NCBI RefSeq assembly: GCF_044377035.1
Contig: NZ_JBILJW010000005.1
Span: 62,001-126,000 of the forward strand
Origin: Silanimonas sp044377035
GTDB taxonomy: Bacteria > Pseudomonadota > Gammaproteobacteria > Xanthomonadales > Xanthomonadaceae
Direction of reading: 5' to 3'
DNA: 64,000 nt
Positions 51,057 through 59,369 of this stretch are shown in pieces (positions within the stretch are counted from its first letter, which is position 1; each line of letters starts with the position of its first letter). The position numbers were made by a program, and so were the translations under genes. Under the pieces are notes generated by a model that saw only the letters and a list, made by a program, of their open reading frames with translations, was not told where the DNA came from and made no database searches.

Positions 51057-52136
51057 TCAGAACGTGAAGTTCTGGGCCCAGTAGCCCTCGACCTGGGTGA
51101 CCAGGGCGTCGGGCAGCGGCACGTAGCCCAGCTCTTCGGCGCGGGCATCGCCGTTGGCGTAGCCCCACTTGAAGAACTCGAGCGCGGCGCGCGCCTTGGC
51201 CGGGTTCGACGGGGACTTGCTGACCAGGATGAAGTTGGTGGCGGCGATCGGCCACGCGTCCGCGCCCGGCGCATTGGTGATGACCAGATGGAAGTCCTGC
51301 GCGTTGGCCCAGTCGGCGCTGGCGGCGGCGGCCTGGAAGCTGGCGATGCTCGGGGCGACCCAGGTGCCGGCGGCGTTCTGCAGGCTGACCGTGGTCAGGT
51401 TGTTCTGCAGCGCGTAGCTGAGCTCGACATAGCCGATCGCGCCGCTCAGCTGCTTGGTGTAGGCGGCCACGCCCTCGTTGCCCTTGCCGCCCACGCCGGT
51501 CGGCCACTTCACCGCCGTCGCGGCCTGGCCCACGCCCTCCGCCCACGCCGGGCTGACCTGGCCGAGGTAGTTGACGAAGTTGAACGTGGTGCCCGAACCG
51601 TCCGAACGGTAGACGACCTTGATGTCGGCCTCCGGCAGGGTGACGCCGGGGTTGATCTCGACGATGGCGGGATCGTTCCACTGGGCGATCTTGCCCAGGT
51701 AGATGTCGGCCAGCAGGGGGCCGGTCAGCCGCAGCTGGTTGGCCGGCAGGCCTTCGATATTGACGACCGGCACCACGCCGCCAACGACCGACGGGAACTG
51801 GCCGAGGTTGGCCGCCGCGAGTTCTTCCGGCTTCAGCGGGGCGTCGGTCGAGCCGAAGTCGACCGTGCCGGCCTTGGCCTGGGCGATGCCGCCGCCCGAG
51901 CCGATCGACTGGTAGTTCACCCGGTTGCCCGTGCCGGTGGCGTACTCGCTCGACCACTTCGAGAGCAGCGGGAACACGAAGGAAGCGCCCGCACCGGTGA
52001 CATCGATCGCCGCCGGCTGCGCCGGGGCCGTCCCGGCCTCGCCGTTCGCCGCGGGGGCGTCGGACGATCCGCCGCAGGCGGCGAGCAGGCTCGCGGCGCC
52101 GAGGGCGAGAGTGGTGCGCAGCAGGGTCGAGGTCAT
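51057..52136 (-). CDS. pstS: Phosphate-binding lipoprotein PstS (copy 1)
   Basis: 359 residues with a type II signal (LALGAASLLAAC, lipobox Cys at ~21), so a lipid-anchored periplasmic binding protein. ITGAGASFVFP-like VTGAGASFVFPLLSKWSSEYA and GSGGGIAQAKAGTVDFGSTDAPL build the phosphate site; YRSDGSGTTFNFV follows. Closely related to the next PstS, which lacks the lipobox. Position next to pstC suggests it serves the transporter. Confidence 0.95.
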   Translation of the reverse strand: MTSTLLRTTLALGAASLLAACGGSSDAPAANGEAGTAPAQPAAIDVTGAGASFVFPLLSKWSSEYATGTGNRVNYQSIGSGGGIAQAKAGTVDFGSTDAPLKPEELAAANLGQFPSVVGGVVPVVNIEGLPANQLRLTGPLLADIYLGKIAQWNDPAIVEINPGVTLPEADIKVVYRSDGSGTTFNFVNYLGQVSPAWAEGVGQAATAVKWPTGVGGKGNEGVAAYTKQLSGAIGYVELSYALQNNLTTVSLQNAAGTWVAPSIASFQAAAASADWANAQDFHLVITNAPGADAWPIAATNFILVSKSPSNPAKARAALEFFKWGYANGDARAEELGYVPLPDALVTQVEGYWAQNFTF

Positions 52137-52178
52137 GGTGGTGCTCCGTCGTTCGTTTTCGCGGTGGTCATGATGCCG

Positions 52179-52203
52179 CAGGCGCCGGGGACGCCGGCGC
52201 CTG
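52179..52203 (-). promoter_or_regulatory. Hairpin between pstS2 and pstS1
   Basis: A perfect 10-bp inverted repeat, CAGGCGCCGG / CCGGCGCCTG, with a 5-base loop between the two pstS genes. No U-tract is seen, so it may be a processing or partial-stop element and not a full terminator. Confidence 0.5.
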
Positions 52204-52227
52204 AGGATGGATCGGATTGGTGGGCGA

Positions 52228-53247
52228 TCAGCGCTTCAGCTTGGCCGCCCAGTAGGCCTTGACGCGCTCGACCAGCGGGTCGGGCAGCGGCACGTAGCCG
52301 AGCGATTCCGCCGAGGCGTCGCCGTTGGCATACGCCCATTCGAAGTACTTGAGGGTGGCCGCCGCCTTGGCCGGATCGCGCGGCGCCGTCGAGACGAGGA
52401 TGAAGTTCGTCGCGGCGATCGGCCAGCTGTTCTCGCCCGGGGCGTTGGTGATCACCAGGTTGAAGTCCTGGGCCGATGCCCAGTCGGCGCTGGCGGCGGC
52501 GGCACGGAAGCTGGCGATGCTCGGCTGCACCCAGGTGCCGGCGGCGTTCTGCATCGCGGCATAGGTGAGGTTGTTGGTGGTGGCGTAGCTCAGCTCGACG
52601 TAGCCGATGGAGCCCTGCAGCTGCTTCACGTAGGCCGAGACGCCCTCGTTGCCGCGGCCGCCGAAGCCGGTCGGCCAGCGAACGGCAGTACCGACACCGA
52701 CCTTCTGCTTCCACTCGGCGCTGATCTGCGACAGGTAATTGACGAAGTTGAAGGTGGTGCCCGAGCCGTCCGAACGATAGACCACGCGGATGGTCTGGTC
52801 GGGCAGCGTCACGCCTGGGTTCAGGGCGGTGATCTTGGCGTCGTTCCACTTGGTGATCTTGCCGAGGTAGATCTCGGCGATGACCGGGCCGGTGAGGCGC
52901 AGCTGGCCGGCGGCGACGCCGCGCAGGTTCACCACCGGCACCACGCCGCCGATGACCGACGGGAACTGGGCGAGCTTGTTCTGGGCGAGGTCCGCCGGCG
53001 CCAACGGGGCGTCCGTCGAGCCGAAGTCGACCGTGCCGGCCTTGGCCTGGGCGATGCCGCCGCCCGAGCCGATCGACTGGTAGTTCACGCGGCCCTGGCC
53101 GGCGGCGGCGTACTCGCTCGACCACTTCGACATGACGGGGAACACGAACGAGGCGCCGGCGCCGGTGATGTTCTGGGCTTGGGCGGCGAACGCCGAGGCG
53201 GCGATCAGGCCGGCCGCGGCGATCCGGGAAAACGTCTTCAGGTTCAC
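52228..53247 (-). CDS. pstS: Phosphate-binding protein PstS (copy 2)
   Basis: GTG 53247, with GGAG six bases upstream, gives 339 residues starting with a type I signal peptide (NLKTFSRIAAAGLIAASAFAAQAQ). The mature part begins NITGAGASFVFPVMSKWSSEYA and includes GSGGGIAQAKAGTVDFGSTDAPL and YRSDGSGTTFNF. It lacks the lipobox of its tandem paralogue, so it should be a soluble periplasmic protein. A Pho box lies ~50 bases upstream. Confidence 0.95.
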   Translation of the reverse strand: MNLKTFSRIAAAGLIAASAFAAQAQNITGAGASFVFPVMSKWSSEYAAAGQGRVNYQSIGSGGGIAQAKAGTVDFGSTDAPLAPADLAQNKLAQFPSVIGGVVPVVNLRGVAAGQLRLTGPVIAEIYLGKITKWNDAKITALNPGVTLPDQTIRVVYRSDGSGTTFNFVNYLSQISAEWKQKVGVGTAVRWPTGFGGRGNEGVSAYVKQLQGSIGYVELSYATTNNLTYAAMQNAAGTWVQPSIASFRAAAASADWASAQDFNLVITNAPGENSWPIAATNFILVSTAPRDPAKAAATLKYFEWAYANGDASAESLGYVPLPDPLVERVKAYWAAKLKR

Positions 53248-53294
53248 TGGATTCTCCAAAGGGCCGGCGCCTCGCGGCGGCCGGCCAGCAGTAT

Positions 53295-53323
53295 GTGTCA
53301 GCGATGTGACAGTCCGATGACTT
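53295..53323 (-). promoter_or_regulatory. Pho box (PhoB-binding site) upstream of pstS2
   Basis: On the minus strand, CTGTCAC-ATCG-CTGACAC matches the PhoB box (two 7-mers spaced 11 bp apart, consensus CTGTCAT). A third, weaker unit, AAGTCAT, precedes it at the same 11-bp spacing. The array lies about 48 bases before the pstS2 start, in the right place to drive the pstS-pstSCAB-phoU operon during phosphate limitation. Confidence 0.78.
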
Positions 53324-53360
53324 GCCGCCGGGTTGGCCCCGGCGGCCCGTGATGGCGGTG

Positions 53361-54554
53361 TCAGATGGTGATCTGGCCGCGGAGCTCGACGATGTTCGGG
53401 TCGTTGTTGATCAGCACGCCCGACTGCACGCGCTCGCTCTCGACCATCACGTAGTTCAGCGACAGGCGGAAGTTCGAACGGATGTACCAGTTGGCACCGA
53501 CCGTGAAGGCCGACTGGGCGCCGCCGAAGACCGCACCGTCGTTGGCATCGAGGCGGTCGTAGCGGGCGGCCAGCTGCCACAGGCCCTTGACCGGGTCGGT
53601 CGGGGTGGCCGTCGTGTAGAGGCCGCCGCGGTAGCCGAACAGGTCGTCGCTCAGGGTGTAAAGGGTCGAAACGTACCAACCGTCGGTGCTGTAGTCCGGC
53701 GCGGCGCCGAGGCGATCGGTGTCGGCGCGGAAGTACTCGCCCATCACCTTGAACGGGCCGCGGTAGTACATGCCTTCGAGGCCGAGGATGCGGGTCGAGT
53801 CGGCATCCGACAGCGTGGCGGTCACCGTGTTGACGTTGGTGATGTCCGCCTGCGGGCGGGAGCTGAGGCTATAGCGGTTGTTCTCGGCGTCGAACTGGAC
53901 GGCCGAAATGCCGAAGTGCAGGGCCTCACCGGCCTGGGTGTCCTGGATCGGCGCCCAGGTGAGGCGCGTGCCCCAGCCATCGCCGACGCGCTGGGCGACG
54001 TTGATCTCGCGCGTGAACCAGGTGCCGGTGGCCGTGATGGACGGGGTGGCGTACTGGATCTCGGCGCCGACGCGGCGCGAGAGGCCATAGGCGTTGGTGA
54101 CCATCGCCTTCGAAATGAACTCGTTGTTCTTGGTGCTCGTCAGCTCTTCGAGGCTGTTGGGCTGCTTGAACTGGCCGAGGCGGTACGACCAGTCAGCGTT
54201 GATGCGGCCCTTCCAGCTGACGTCCAGCCAGCGGCCGTTGCGGCCGGTACCGCGGCTGCCGACGGTGTCGTAGCCGATCTGCCACTCGGCCGTCGGCGTC
54301 TTGCCGCGCAGGATCATCTCGCCGCGGCGGAACTGACCGTTGTTGGTCAGCGTGTTGGCCGTCAGCTGGCCGGCCGTGAGGGCGAGGCCGTCGGCGCGGC
54401 TGATGTTCTGGTCGTACTGGTAGGCGTCGAAGTGCAGCAGGGCGTCGAAATAGATTTCGGTGTCGCCGATCACGTCGATGGGCACCTCGGCCAGGGCCGG
54501 GGTGGCGAGGGCGGCGGCGAGGGAAGCGGCGAGCAGGGAGCGGGCGAGGCGCAT
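53361..54554 (-). CDS. OprO/OprP-family phosphate-selective porin
   Basis: 397 residues from ATG 54554; GTG 54566 is possible. Signal peptide (LARSLLAASLAAALATPALA), then a beta-barrel rich in alternating strands with RRGEMILRGKTPTAEWQIGYD and a C-terminal barrel strand ending ELRGQITI. This matches the Porin_O_P family, which includes the phosphate-starvation-induced OprP and OprO. Location upstream of pstS2 on the same strand supports phosphate uptake. Confidence 0.88.
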   Translation of the reverse strand: MRLARSLLAASLAAALATPALAEVPIDVIGDTEIYFDALLHFDAYQYDQNISRADGLALTAGQLTANTLTNNGQFRRGEMILRGKTPTAEWQIGYDTVGSRGTGRNGRWLDVSWKGRINADWSYRLGQFKQPNSLEELTSTKNNEFISKAMVTNAYGLSRRVGAEIQYATPSITATGTWFTREINVAQRVGDGWGTRLTWAPIQDTQAGEALHFGISAVQFDAENNRYSLSSRPQADITNVNTVTATLSDADSTRILGLEGMYYRGPFKVMGEYFRADTDRLGAAPDYSTDGWYVSTLYTLSDDLFGYRGGLYTTATPTDPVKGLWQLAARYDRLDANDGAVFGGAQSAFTVGANWYIRSNFRLSLNYVMVESERVQSGVLINNDPNIVELRGQITI

Positions 54555-54601
54555 GGCGGCGGACACCGTTGGGAAGGTGGGCGCAGCCTATGGACGGGAG
54601 A

Positions 54602-54625
54602 TGACACCAATATTTCAATTGACAC
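54602..54625. promoter_or_regulatory. TGACAC direct repeat in the porin/EAL intergenic region
   Basis: Two exact TGACAC copies (54602-54607 and 54620-54625) flank a 12-base AT-rich block in an otherwise GC-rich divergent spacer. Their 18-base spacing does not match the 11-base PhoB phasing, so it is at most a tentative operator. Confidence 0.3.
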
Positions 54626-54738
54626 GAAATCGCTACCTGCCGGTCATCCGGGGGACATCCCACCGTCACTGGCGCATGACGCCAGCCCTGAGGCTAGACT
54701 CGGCCGGTGGGCGATCGGATCGCTCGGGGAGGGCGCCG

Positions 54739-56457
54739 ATGGCAGGGCAGGCAGGCACGACCACGATCCTCGTCGCGGAAGACGACGGCAGCATCCGGGC
54801 GGTGTTGAACGCCACCCTGCGTTCGGCCGGCTATCGGGTGCTGGAGGCCGACAACGGCCCTGATGCCTTCGTCCTGGCCCACGAGCACCTGCCGGACTTG
54901 GTCCTGTCGGACGTCTTGATGCCCGGCGGCAATGGGCAGGATCTGCTGGCGGCCCTGCGCGCCGACCCGCGCACCGCGGACCTGCCCTTCGTCTTCCTGA
55001 CCGGCCTCGACGAGCGCGAATCGATCCGTGCCGGCATGAACCTCGGCGCCGACGATTACCTCACCAAGCCGTTCCGGCCGACCGAACTGCTGTCGCTCGT
55101 GCAGGCCCAGCTGCGGCGTTCTGCCAAGCGCACCGAGGCGCGCCGGCAACTCGAGGCCGAGGCGCAGAAGCTCCGCGAGTTCGATTCGATCACCGGCCTG
55201 CCGAATCGGAGCCACTTCCTCGGCCGCCTCGCCCGGACGAACGACGGCCAGCCCAGCGCCATCCTCGCCAGCATCGCGCTGGGCCAGCTGCCGGTGCTCC
55301 GTCAGTCCTTGGGGCAAGGCCCGGCGGACGAGGTGATGCGCGAGGGGGCCAACCGGCTGCTTGAAAGCGTCCGCGCCCGGCTGGGCACCAGCGCCGTGCT
55401 GGCGCGCGCCGGCGAGCACCGATTCGCCCTCGCCCTGTCCGGCGTGGAGGATGAGACCCGTATCGAAGCCCTGCTGCGCGACGTGCTGGCGCCGTTGGCG
55501 CAGCCGATGGAGATCAGCGGCCGCCGTCTGTTCTTCGATGCTTCGGTCGGCGTGGCGGTGTATCCGCGCGACGGCGACACCCCCGAGCGCCTGCTCGACA
55601 ACGCCGAAACCGCCGAACCCGCCACCGCGCCCGGCGGCACGGTGGCCTTCTATTCCGCCGAGAACAGCGCCGCCCGCGGCCGCAGCGTGCGCCTGCTGCA
55701 GGATCTGCGCTTGGCCATGGAGCGCGGCGAACTCAGCCTCGCGTTCCAGCCGCAGATCGCGCTGGCCGGCGAGCGCCTGGTCGGTTTCGAGGCCCTGCTG
55801 CGCTGGTACCACGCCGAACTGGGCCAGGTCGCGCCTTCCGAGTTCATTCCGCTGGCCGAGGAGTCCGGCCTGATCCTTCCCATCGGCAGCTGGGCGCTGC
55901 GCGAGGCGGTGCGCCAACTCAAGGGCTGGCGCGAGGAGGGGCTGGAGGTCGAGCGCGTCGCCGTGAATCTCTCGCCGCGGCAGTTCGAAGATCCGGGTCT
56001 GGTCGACGGCGTGCGCGCCGTGCTGGCGCAGGCCGGCCTGCCCCACGGTTCGCTCGAACTCGAGATCACCGAGAGCGCCGCGTTGCACGACCCGGAGCGC
56101 GCCATCGCGCTGATGTCGACCCTGAGCGAGCTCGGCGTCGCCCTCGCGCTCGACGATTTCGGTACCGGCTACTCCAACTTGTCGCAGCTCAAGCGCCTCC
56201 CGATCGACATCTTGAAGATCGACCAGATGTTCGTCCGGCAGATCGTCCGCGACGCCGGCGACGCGGCCATCGTCCGTGCAGTCATCGCGCTGGCGCACGG
56301 CTTCGGCCTGAAGGTGGTGGCCGAGGGCGTCGAGGCCCAGGCGCAGGTGATCAAGCTGGCTCAGCTCGACTGCGACATCTGCCAGGGCTACCACTACGGC
56401 GCGCCGATGGCCGCCAATGCCGTGGCCGGCTGGATGATGGAGCGCGGTTACGCCTAG
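54739..56457 (+). CDS. Response regulator with degenerate GGDEF and EAL domains (c-di-GMP phosphodiesterase)
   Basis: 572 residues from ATG 54739 (GGGAGG upstream). REC domain ~1-125 with acidic pair EDD, phospho-acceptor in SDVLMPG and TKPF lysine. GGDEF domain ~155-310 has AGEHRF instead of GGDEF, so it is probably not a cyclase. EAL domain ~325-565 has EALLRW, VNLSPRQF, ELEITES, LDDFGTGYSNL, ILKIDQ, VAEGVE and CQGYHYG: all catalytic residues are present. It should lower c-di-GMP when phosphorylated. Its partner kinase is not in this window. Confidence 0.92.
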   Translation: MAGQAGTTTILVAEDDGSIRAVLNATLRSAGYRVLEADNGPDAFVLAHEHLPDLVLSDVLMPGGNGQDLLAALRADPRTADLPFVFLTGLDERESIRAGMNLGADDYLTKPFRPTELLSLVQAQLRRSAKRTEARRQLEAEAQKLREFDSITGLPNRSHFLGRLARTNDGQPSAILASIALGQLPVLRQSLGQGPADEVMREGANRLLESVRARLGTSAVLARAGEHRFALALSGVEDETRIEALLRDVLAPLAQPMEISGRRLFFDASVGVAVYPRDGDTPERLLDNAETAEPATAPGGTVAFYSAENSAARGRSVRLLQDLRLAMERGELSLAFQPQIALAGERLVGFEALLRWYHAELGQVAPSEFIPLAEESGLILPIGSWALREAVRQLKGWREEGLEVERVAVNLSPRQFEDPGLVDGVRAVLAQAGLPHGSLELEITESAALHDPERAIALMSTLSELGVALALDDFGTGYSNLSQLKRLPIDILKIDQMFVRQIVRDAGDAAIVRAVIALAHGFGLKVVAEGVEAQAQVIKLAQLDCDICQGYHYGAPMAANAVAGWMMERGYA

Positions 56458-57095
56458 GTCGTGGCGTCGGTCTTGTCCTTGAAGCGGCAGAGATCGCGCA
56501 CCGGGCAGGCGCCGCACAGCGGCTTGCGCGCCTTGCAGACATAGCGGCCGTGCAGGATCAGCCAGTGGTGGGCGTCCTGCTTGAACTCGGCGGTCACGAC
56601 CTTCAGCAGCTTCTGCTCGACCGCATCCACCGTCTTTCCGGGGGCCAGGCCGGTCCGGTTCGAGACCCGGAAGATGTGGGTGTCGACGGCGATCGTCGGC
56701 TCGCCGAAGGCCGTGTTCAGCACGACATTCGCGGTCTTTCGCCCGACGCCGGGCAGGGCTTCGAGCGATTCACGGTCGCGCGGCACCTCGCCGCCGTGCC
56801 GTTCGACGAGGATGCGGCACGTCGCGATCAGGTTCGCGGCCTTCGCGTTGTAGAGGCCGATGGTGTTGATGTAGCCCTTCAGGCCGGCCTCGCCGAGCGC
56901 GAGCAGGCCCGCCGGCGTGTTGGCCACCGGGAACAGCTTGCGTGTGGCCTTGTTGACCCCGACGTCGGTGGCCTGCGCCGAGAGCAATACGGCGGCCAAC
57001 AATTCGAAGGGCGAGGTGTATTCGAGCTCGGTCGTCGGGTGCGGGTTGAGCTCGCGCAGGCGGCGGAAGAACTCGATGCGGTCGGCGGGTTTCAT
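56454..57095 (-). CDS. nth: Endonuclease III
   Basis: Base-excision DNA glycosylase/AP lyase, 213 residues from ATG 57095. Helix-hairpin-helix LEALPGVGRKTANVVLNTAFG holds the catalytic Lys, VDTHIFRVSNR the catalytic Asp, and CKARKPLCGACPVRDLC binds the 4Fe-4S cluster. It converges on the EAL gene; both stops share the palindrome CTAG. It follows rnfE by a 4-base overlap, the common rnf-nth arrangement. Confidence 0.97.
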   Translation of the reverse strand: MKPADRIEFFRRLRELNPHPTTELEYTSPFELLAAVLLSAQATDVGVNKATRKLFPVANTPAGLLALGEAGLKGYINTIGLYNAKAANLIATCRILVERHGGEVPRDRESLEALPGVGRKTANVVLNTAFGEPTIAVDTHIFRVSNRTGLAPGKTVDAVEQKLLKVVTAEFKQDAHHWLILHGRYVCKARKPLCGACPVRDLCRFKDKTDATT

Positions 57096-57724
57096 CGGGC
57101 GCTCCAGCGCTGCCGCGCAGCGATCAGCAGGGCGAGCAGGAAAAAGGCGCCGACGGGCAGCGTGGCGAGCAGGAAGCCGCGGTAGCCGGGCAGCAGCGTC
57201 CACTCGAGCTGGGGCAGGCCGAGCAGGGCTCCGGCACCGGCGAACAGCGTGCCGCGGCCGATGGCCTCGCGCAGGCCGCCGAGCAGCAGAAGCACCAGCA
57301 GGAAACCCGCGCCCACCGCGAAGCCGTCCAGCGCCGCGCGCAGCGGATCGTTGCGCGACGCGAAGGCTTCGGCGCGGCCGAGCAGGGCGCAGTTGGTGAC
57401 GATCAGCGGGATGAACAGGCCGAGCACGCCGTGCAGCGCCGGCAGCCAGGCGCGCATCGCCAGTTCGATGGCGGTGACGACGCAGGCGATGACGGTGACG
57501 AACACCGGGATGCGCACGTCGCGGCCGGTTACGCGGCGCAGCGCGGCGATGCAGGCGTTGGTGGCCGTCAGCGCGAGCACGGTTGCGAGGCCGAGGCCGA
57601 GGGCCGACACCAGCGAGTTGCTCACCGCGAGCAACGGGCACAGGCCGAGCAGCTGCACGAGCGCGACGTTGCCGCTCGACAGGCCGTACTCGAGGATCCT
57701 GCGCGGTGGAGTAGGGGCAGTCAT
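57092..57724 (-). CDS. rnfE: Electron transport complex subunit RnfE
   Basis: 210-residue integral membrane subunit of the Rnf/Rsx complex, with about six TM helices. NSLVSALGLGLATVLALTATNACIAALRR and LFIPLIVTNCALLGRAEAFASRN are family signatures. ATG 57724 overlaps rnfG by 4 bases. Confidence 0.93.
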   Translation of the reverse strand: MTAPTPPRRILEYGLSSGNVALVQLLGLCPLLAVSNSLVSALGLGLATVLALTATNACIAALRRVTGRDVRIPVFVTVIACVVTAIELAMRAWLPALHGVLGLFIPLIVTNCALLGRAEAFASRNDPLRAALDGFAVGAGFLLVLLLLGGLREAIGRGTLFAGAGALLGLPQLEWTLLPGYRGFLLATLPVGAFFLLALLIAARQRWSAR

Positions 57725-58395
57725 CGCCGGGAATCCTCCAGCGGCGGCGCATCGCGGAAGGCCAGCGTGGCGCCGGACGGCGTTTCGGCGAGCGCTTCGC
57801 CGTGGGTTTCGACGAACTGAAGCGCGCGCCGAACCGCGCCCACCACCGCGCGCGGCGTGATCGTCGCGCCGGCGAGTTGGTCGAAGGCCCCGCCGTCGCG
57901 GCGTACGCGCCACGCGTCCGCCGCGGGGTCGCTCAAGGATCGACCGTCGAAGCCGGTGATCCATGGGCCGCGCTCGATCTCGATGGGATCGCCGAGGCCC
58001 GGCGTCTCGCGGTGTTCGACCACGCGCACCCCGATCACCCGGCCCCGCGCATCCACGCCGACGAGCAGGCGGATGTCGCCGTTGTAGCCGTCGGGCGCGA
58101 CGGCTTCGAGGAGCAGGGCCTCGATCACGCCGTCGCGGCGGGCTCGGCGCACGGTCAACGCGTCCTCGCCGCCGAGCCACGCGGGGGCGACCACCTCGAT
58201 GCGGTCGGCCTGCGGGTCGTTGTCGAAATCCGCCGGCAGCAGCACGGCCAGTGCGCGCAGCGTGGCGGCGCGCTGCTGTTCGGCGATGCGCTCCGCGGTG
58301 AGCGCGCGGAGGGCCAGCAGGCCGCCCAGCCCCAGTGCGCCAACGACGGCCAGGGTCAGCGCGCCGCGTCCGAGGTCGCCGAGGCGGGGGCTCAT
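57721..58395 (-). CDS. rnfG: Electron transport complex subunit RnfG
   Basis: 224 residues: an N-terminal TM helix (LTLAVVGALGLGGLLALRAL) and a periplasmic FMN-binding domain. The FMN-attachment threonine lies in the LAGATITPRAVV motif (S/GATxT). VVEHRETPGLGDPIE is also typical. Starts at 58395 with a 4-base overlap with rnfD. Confidence 0.93.
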   Translation of the reverse strand: MSPRLGDLGRGALTLAVVGALGLGGLLALRALTAERIAEQQRAATLRALAVLLPADFDNDPQADRIEVVAPAWLGGEDALTVRRARRDGVIEALLLEAVAPDGYNGDIRLLVGVDARGRVIGVRVVEHRETPGLGDPIEIERGPWITGFDGRSLSDPAADAWRVRRDGGAFDQLAGATITPRAVVGAVRRALQFVETHGEALAETPSGATLAFRDAPPLEDSRR

Positions 58396-59369
58396 GGCGC
58401 GCCCCTTGGCCGCTCGCCGAGCCAGCGCGGCCTCGCCAGACGATCGATCAGCGGCGCGGCGGCATTCATCAGCAGCACGGCGAACGCCACGCCGTCGGGG
58501 AAACCGCCCCAGCGGCGGATCGCCAGCGTCAGCAGCGCCACGCCGGCACCGAAAGCCAGCCGACCGCGCGGCGTCGTGCAGCCCGATACCGGGTCGGTGG
58601 CGATGAAGAAGGCGGCGAACACCAGCGCGCCGGAAAAGACGTGGCTCAGCGGGCTCGGGTGCGTGTCGGCGTCCCAGAGCCAGAACGGCAAGGTCACCAG
58701 CACCGTGGTGCCCAGCACCGCGACCGGCGTCTGCCAGGGGATCACCCGCTTCCACAGAAGGAACAGCCCGCCCAGCGCCCAGAAACCCGCCACCCACTCC
58801 CAGCCGCGGCCGCCGAGCGCGCCGAACACCGGGTTGGCGCGGATCTCGGACAGCGCGTAGCCCTGCGTGGCCTGCTGGCGCAGCAGGTCGAGCGGGGTGG
58901 CCTGCGCCAGCGTGTCCCATTGCCCGGGCGCGATCCAGCGCGAGTACTCGAGCGGAAAGGCGAGCACGACGACTGCCACGCCGACCATCGCCGGGTTGAA
59001 CGGGTTGTGGCCGAGGCCGCCATACAGATGCTTCGCCACGACGATCGCCGCGGTGACACCGACGAGGTTCATCCACCAGGGCGCGGTCGGCGGCAAGCAC
59101 AGCGCGAACAGCACCGCCGTCAGCGGGGCGGAAAGATCGGTGAGCGCCGGCTTCAGCGCCGCGCCGCGCAGGGCCAGCATCGCCGCTTCGAGCCCCATGG
59201 CGAACAGTACGGCGAGCGCGATCTGCACCAGCACGCCGGGGCCGAAGAACAGCGTCATCGCCGCGATGCCGGGCAGCAGCGCCAGCAGCACAAGGCCCAT
59301 GGTCGCCGGCACGCTGCGGGCGAGGTGCAAGGAGGGTGTGCCGGGATCGCGGAACGCGCGCGGACTCAC
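58392..59369 (-). CDS. rnfD: Electron transport complex subunit RnfD
   Basis: GTG 59369 gives 325 residues with about nine TM helices. The FMN-binding motif TDPVSGCTTPRGR and KHLYGGLGHNPFNPAM are RnfD/NqrB signatures. GTGA overlap with rnfC sets the start; the longer upstream frame lies within rnfC. Confidence 0.94.
   Translation of the reverse strand: MSPRAFRDPGTPSLHLARSVPATMGLVLLALLPGIAAMTLFFGPGVLVQIALAVLFAMGLEAAMLALRGAALKPALTDLSAPLTAVLFALCLPPTAPWWMNLVGVTAAIVVAKHLYGGLGHNPFNPAMVGVAVVVLAFPLEYSRWIAPGQWDTLAQATPLDLLRQQATQGYALSEIRANPVFGALGGRGWEWVAGFWALGGLFLLWKRVIPWQTPVAVLGTTVLVTLPFWLWDADTHPSPLSHVFSGALVFAAFFIATDPVSGCTTPRGRLAFGAGVALLTLAIRRWGGFPDGVAFAVLLMNAAAPLIDRLARPRWLGERPRGAP

Noticed and set aside
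54602..54625. A second Pho box before the porin
   Set aside because: TGACAC copies are 18 bases apart, not 11 or 22, so they do not fit PhoB phasing. Kept only as a tentative repeat.
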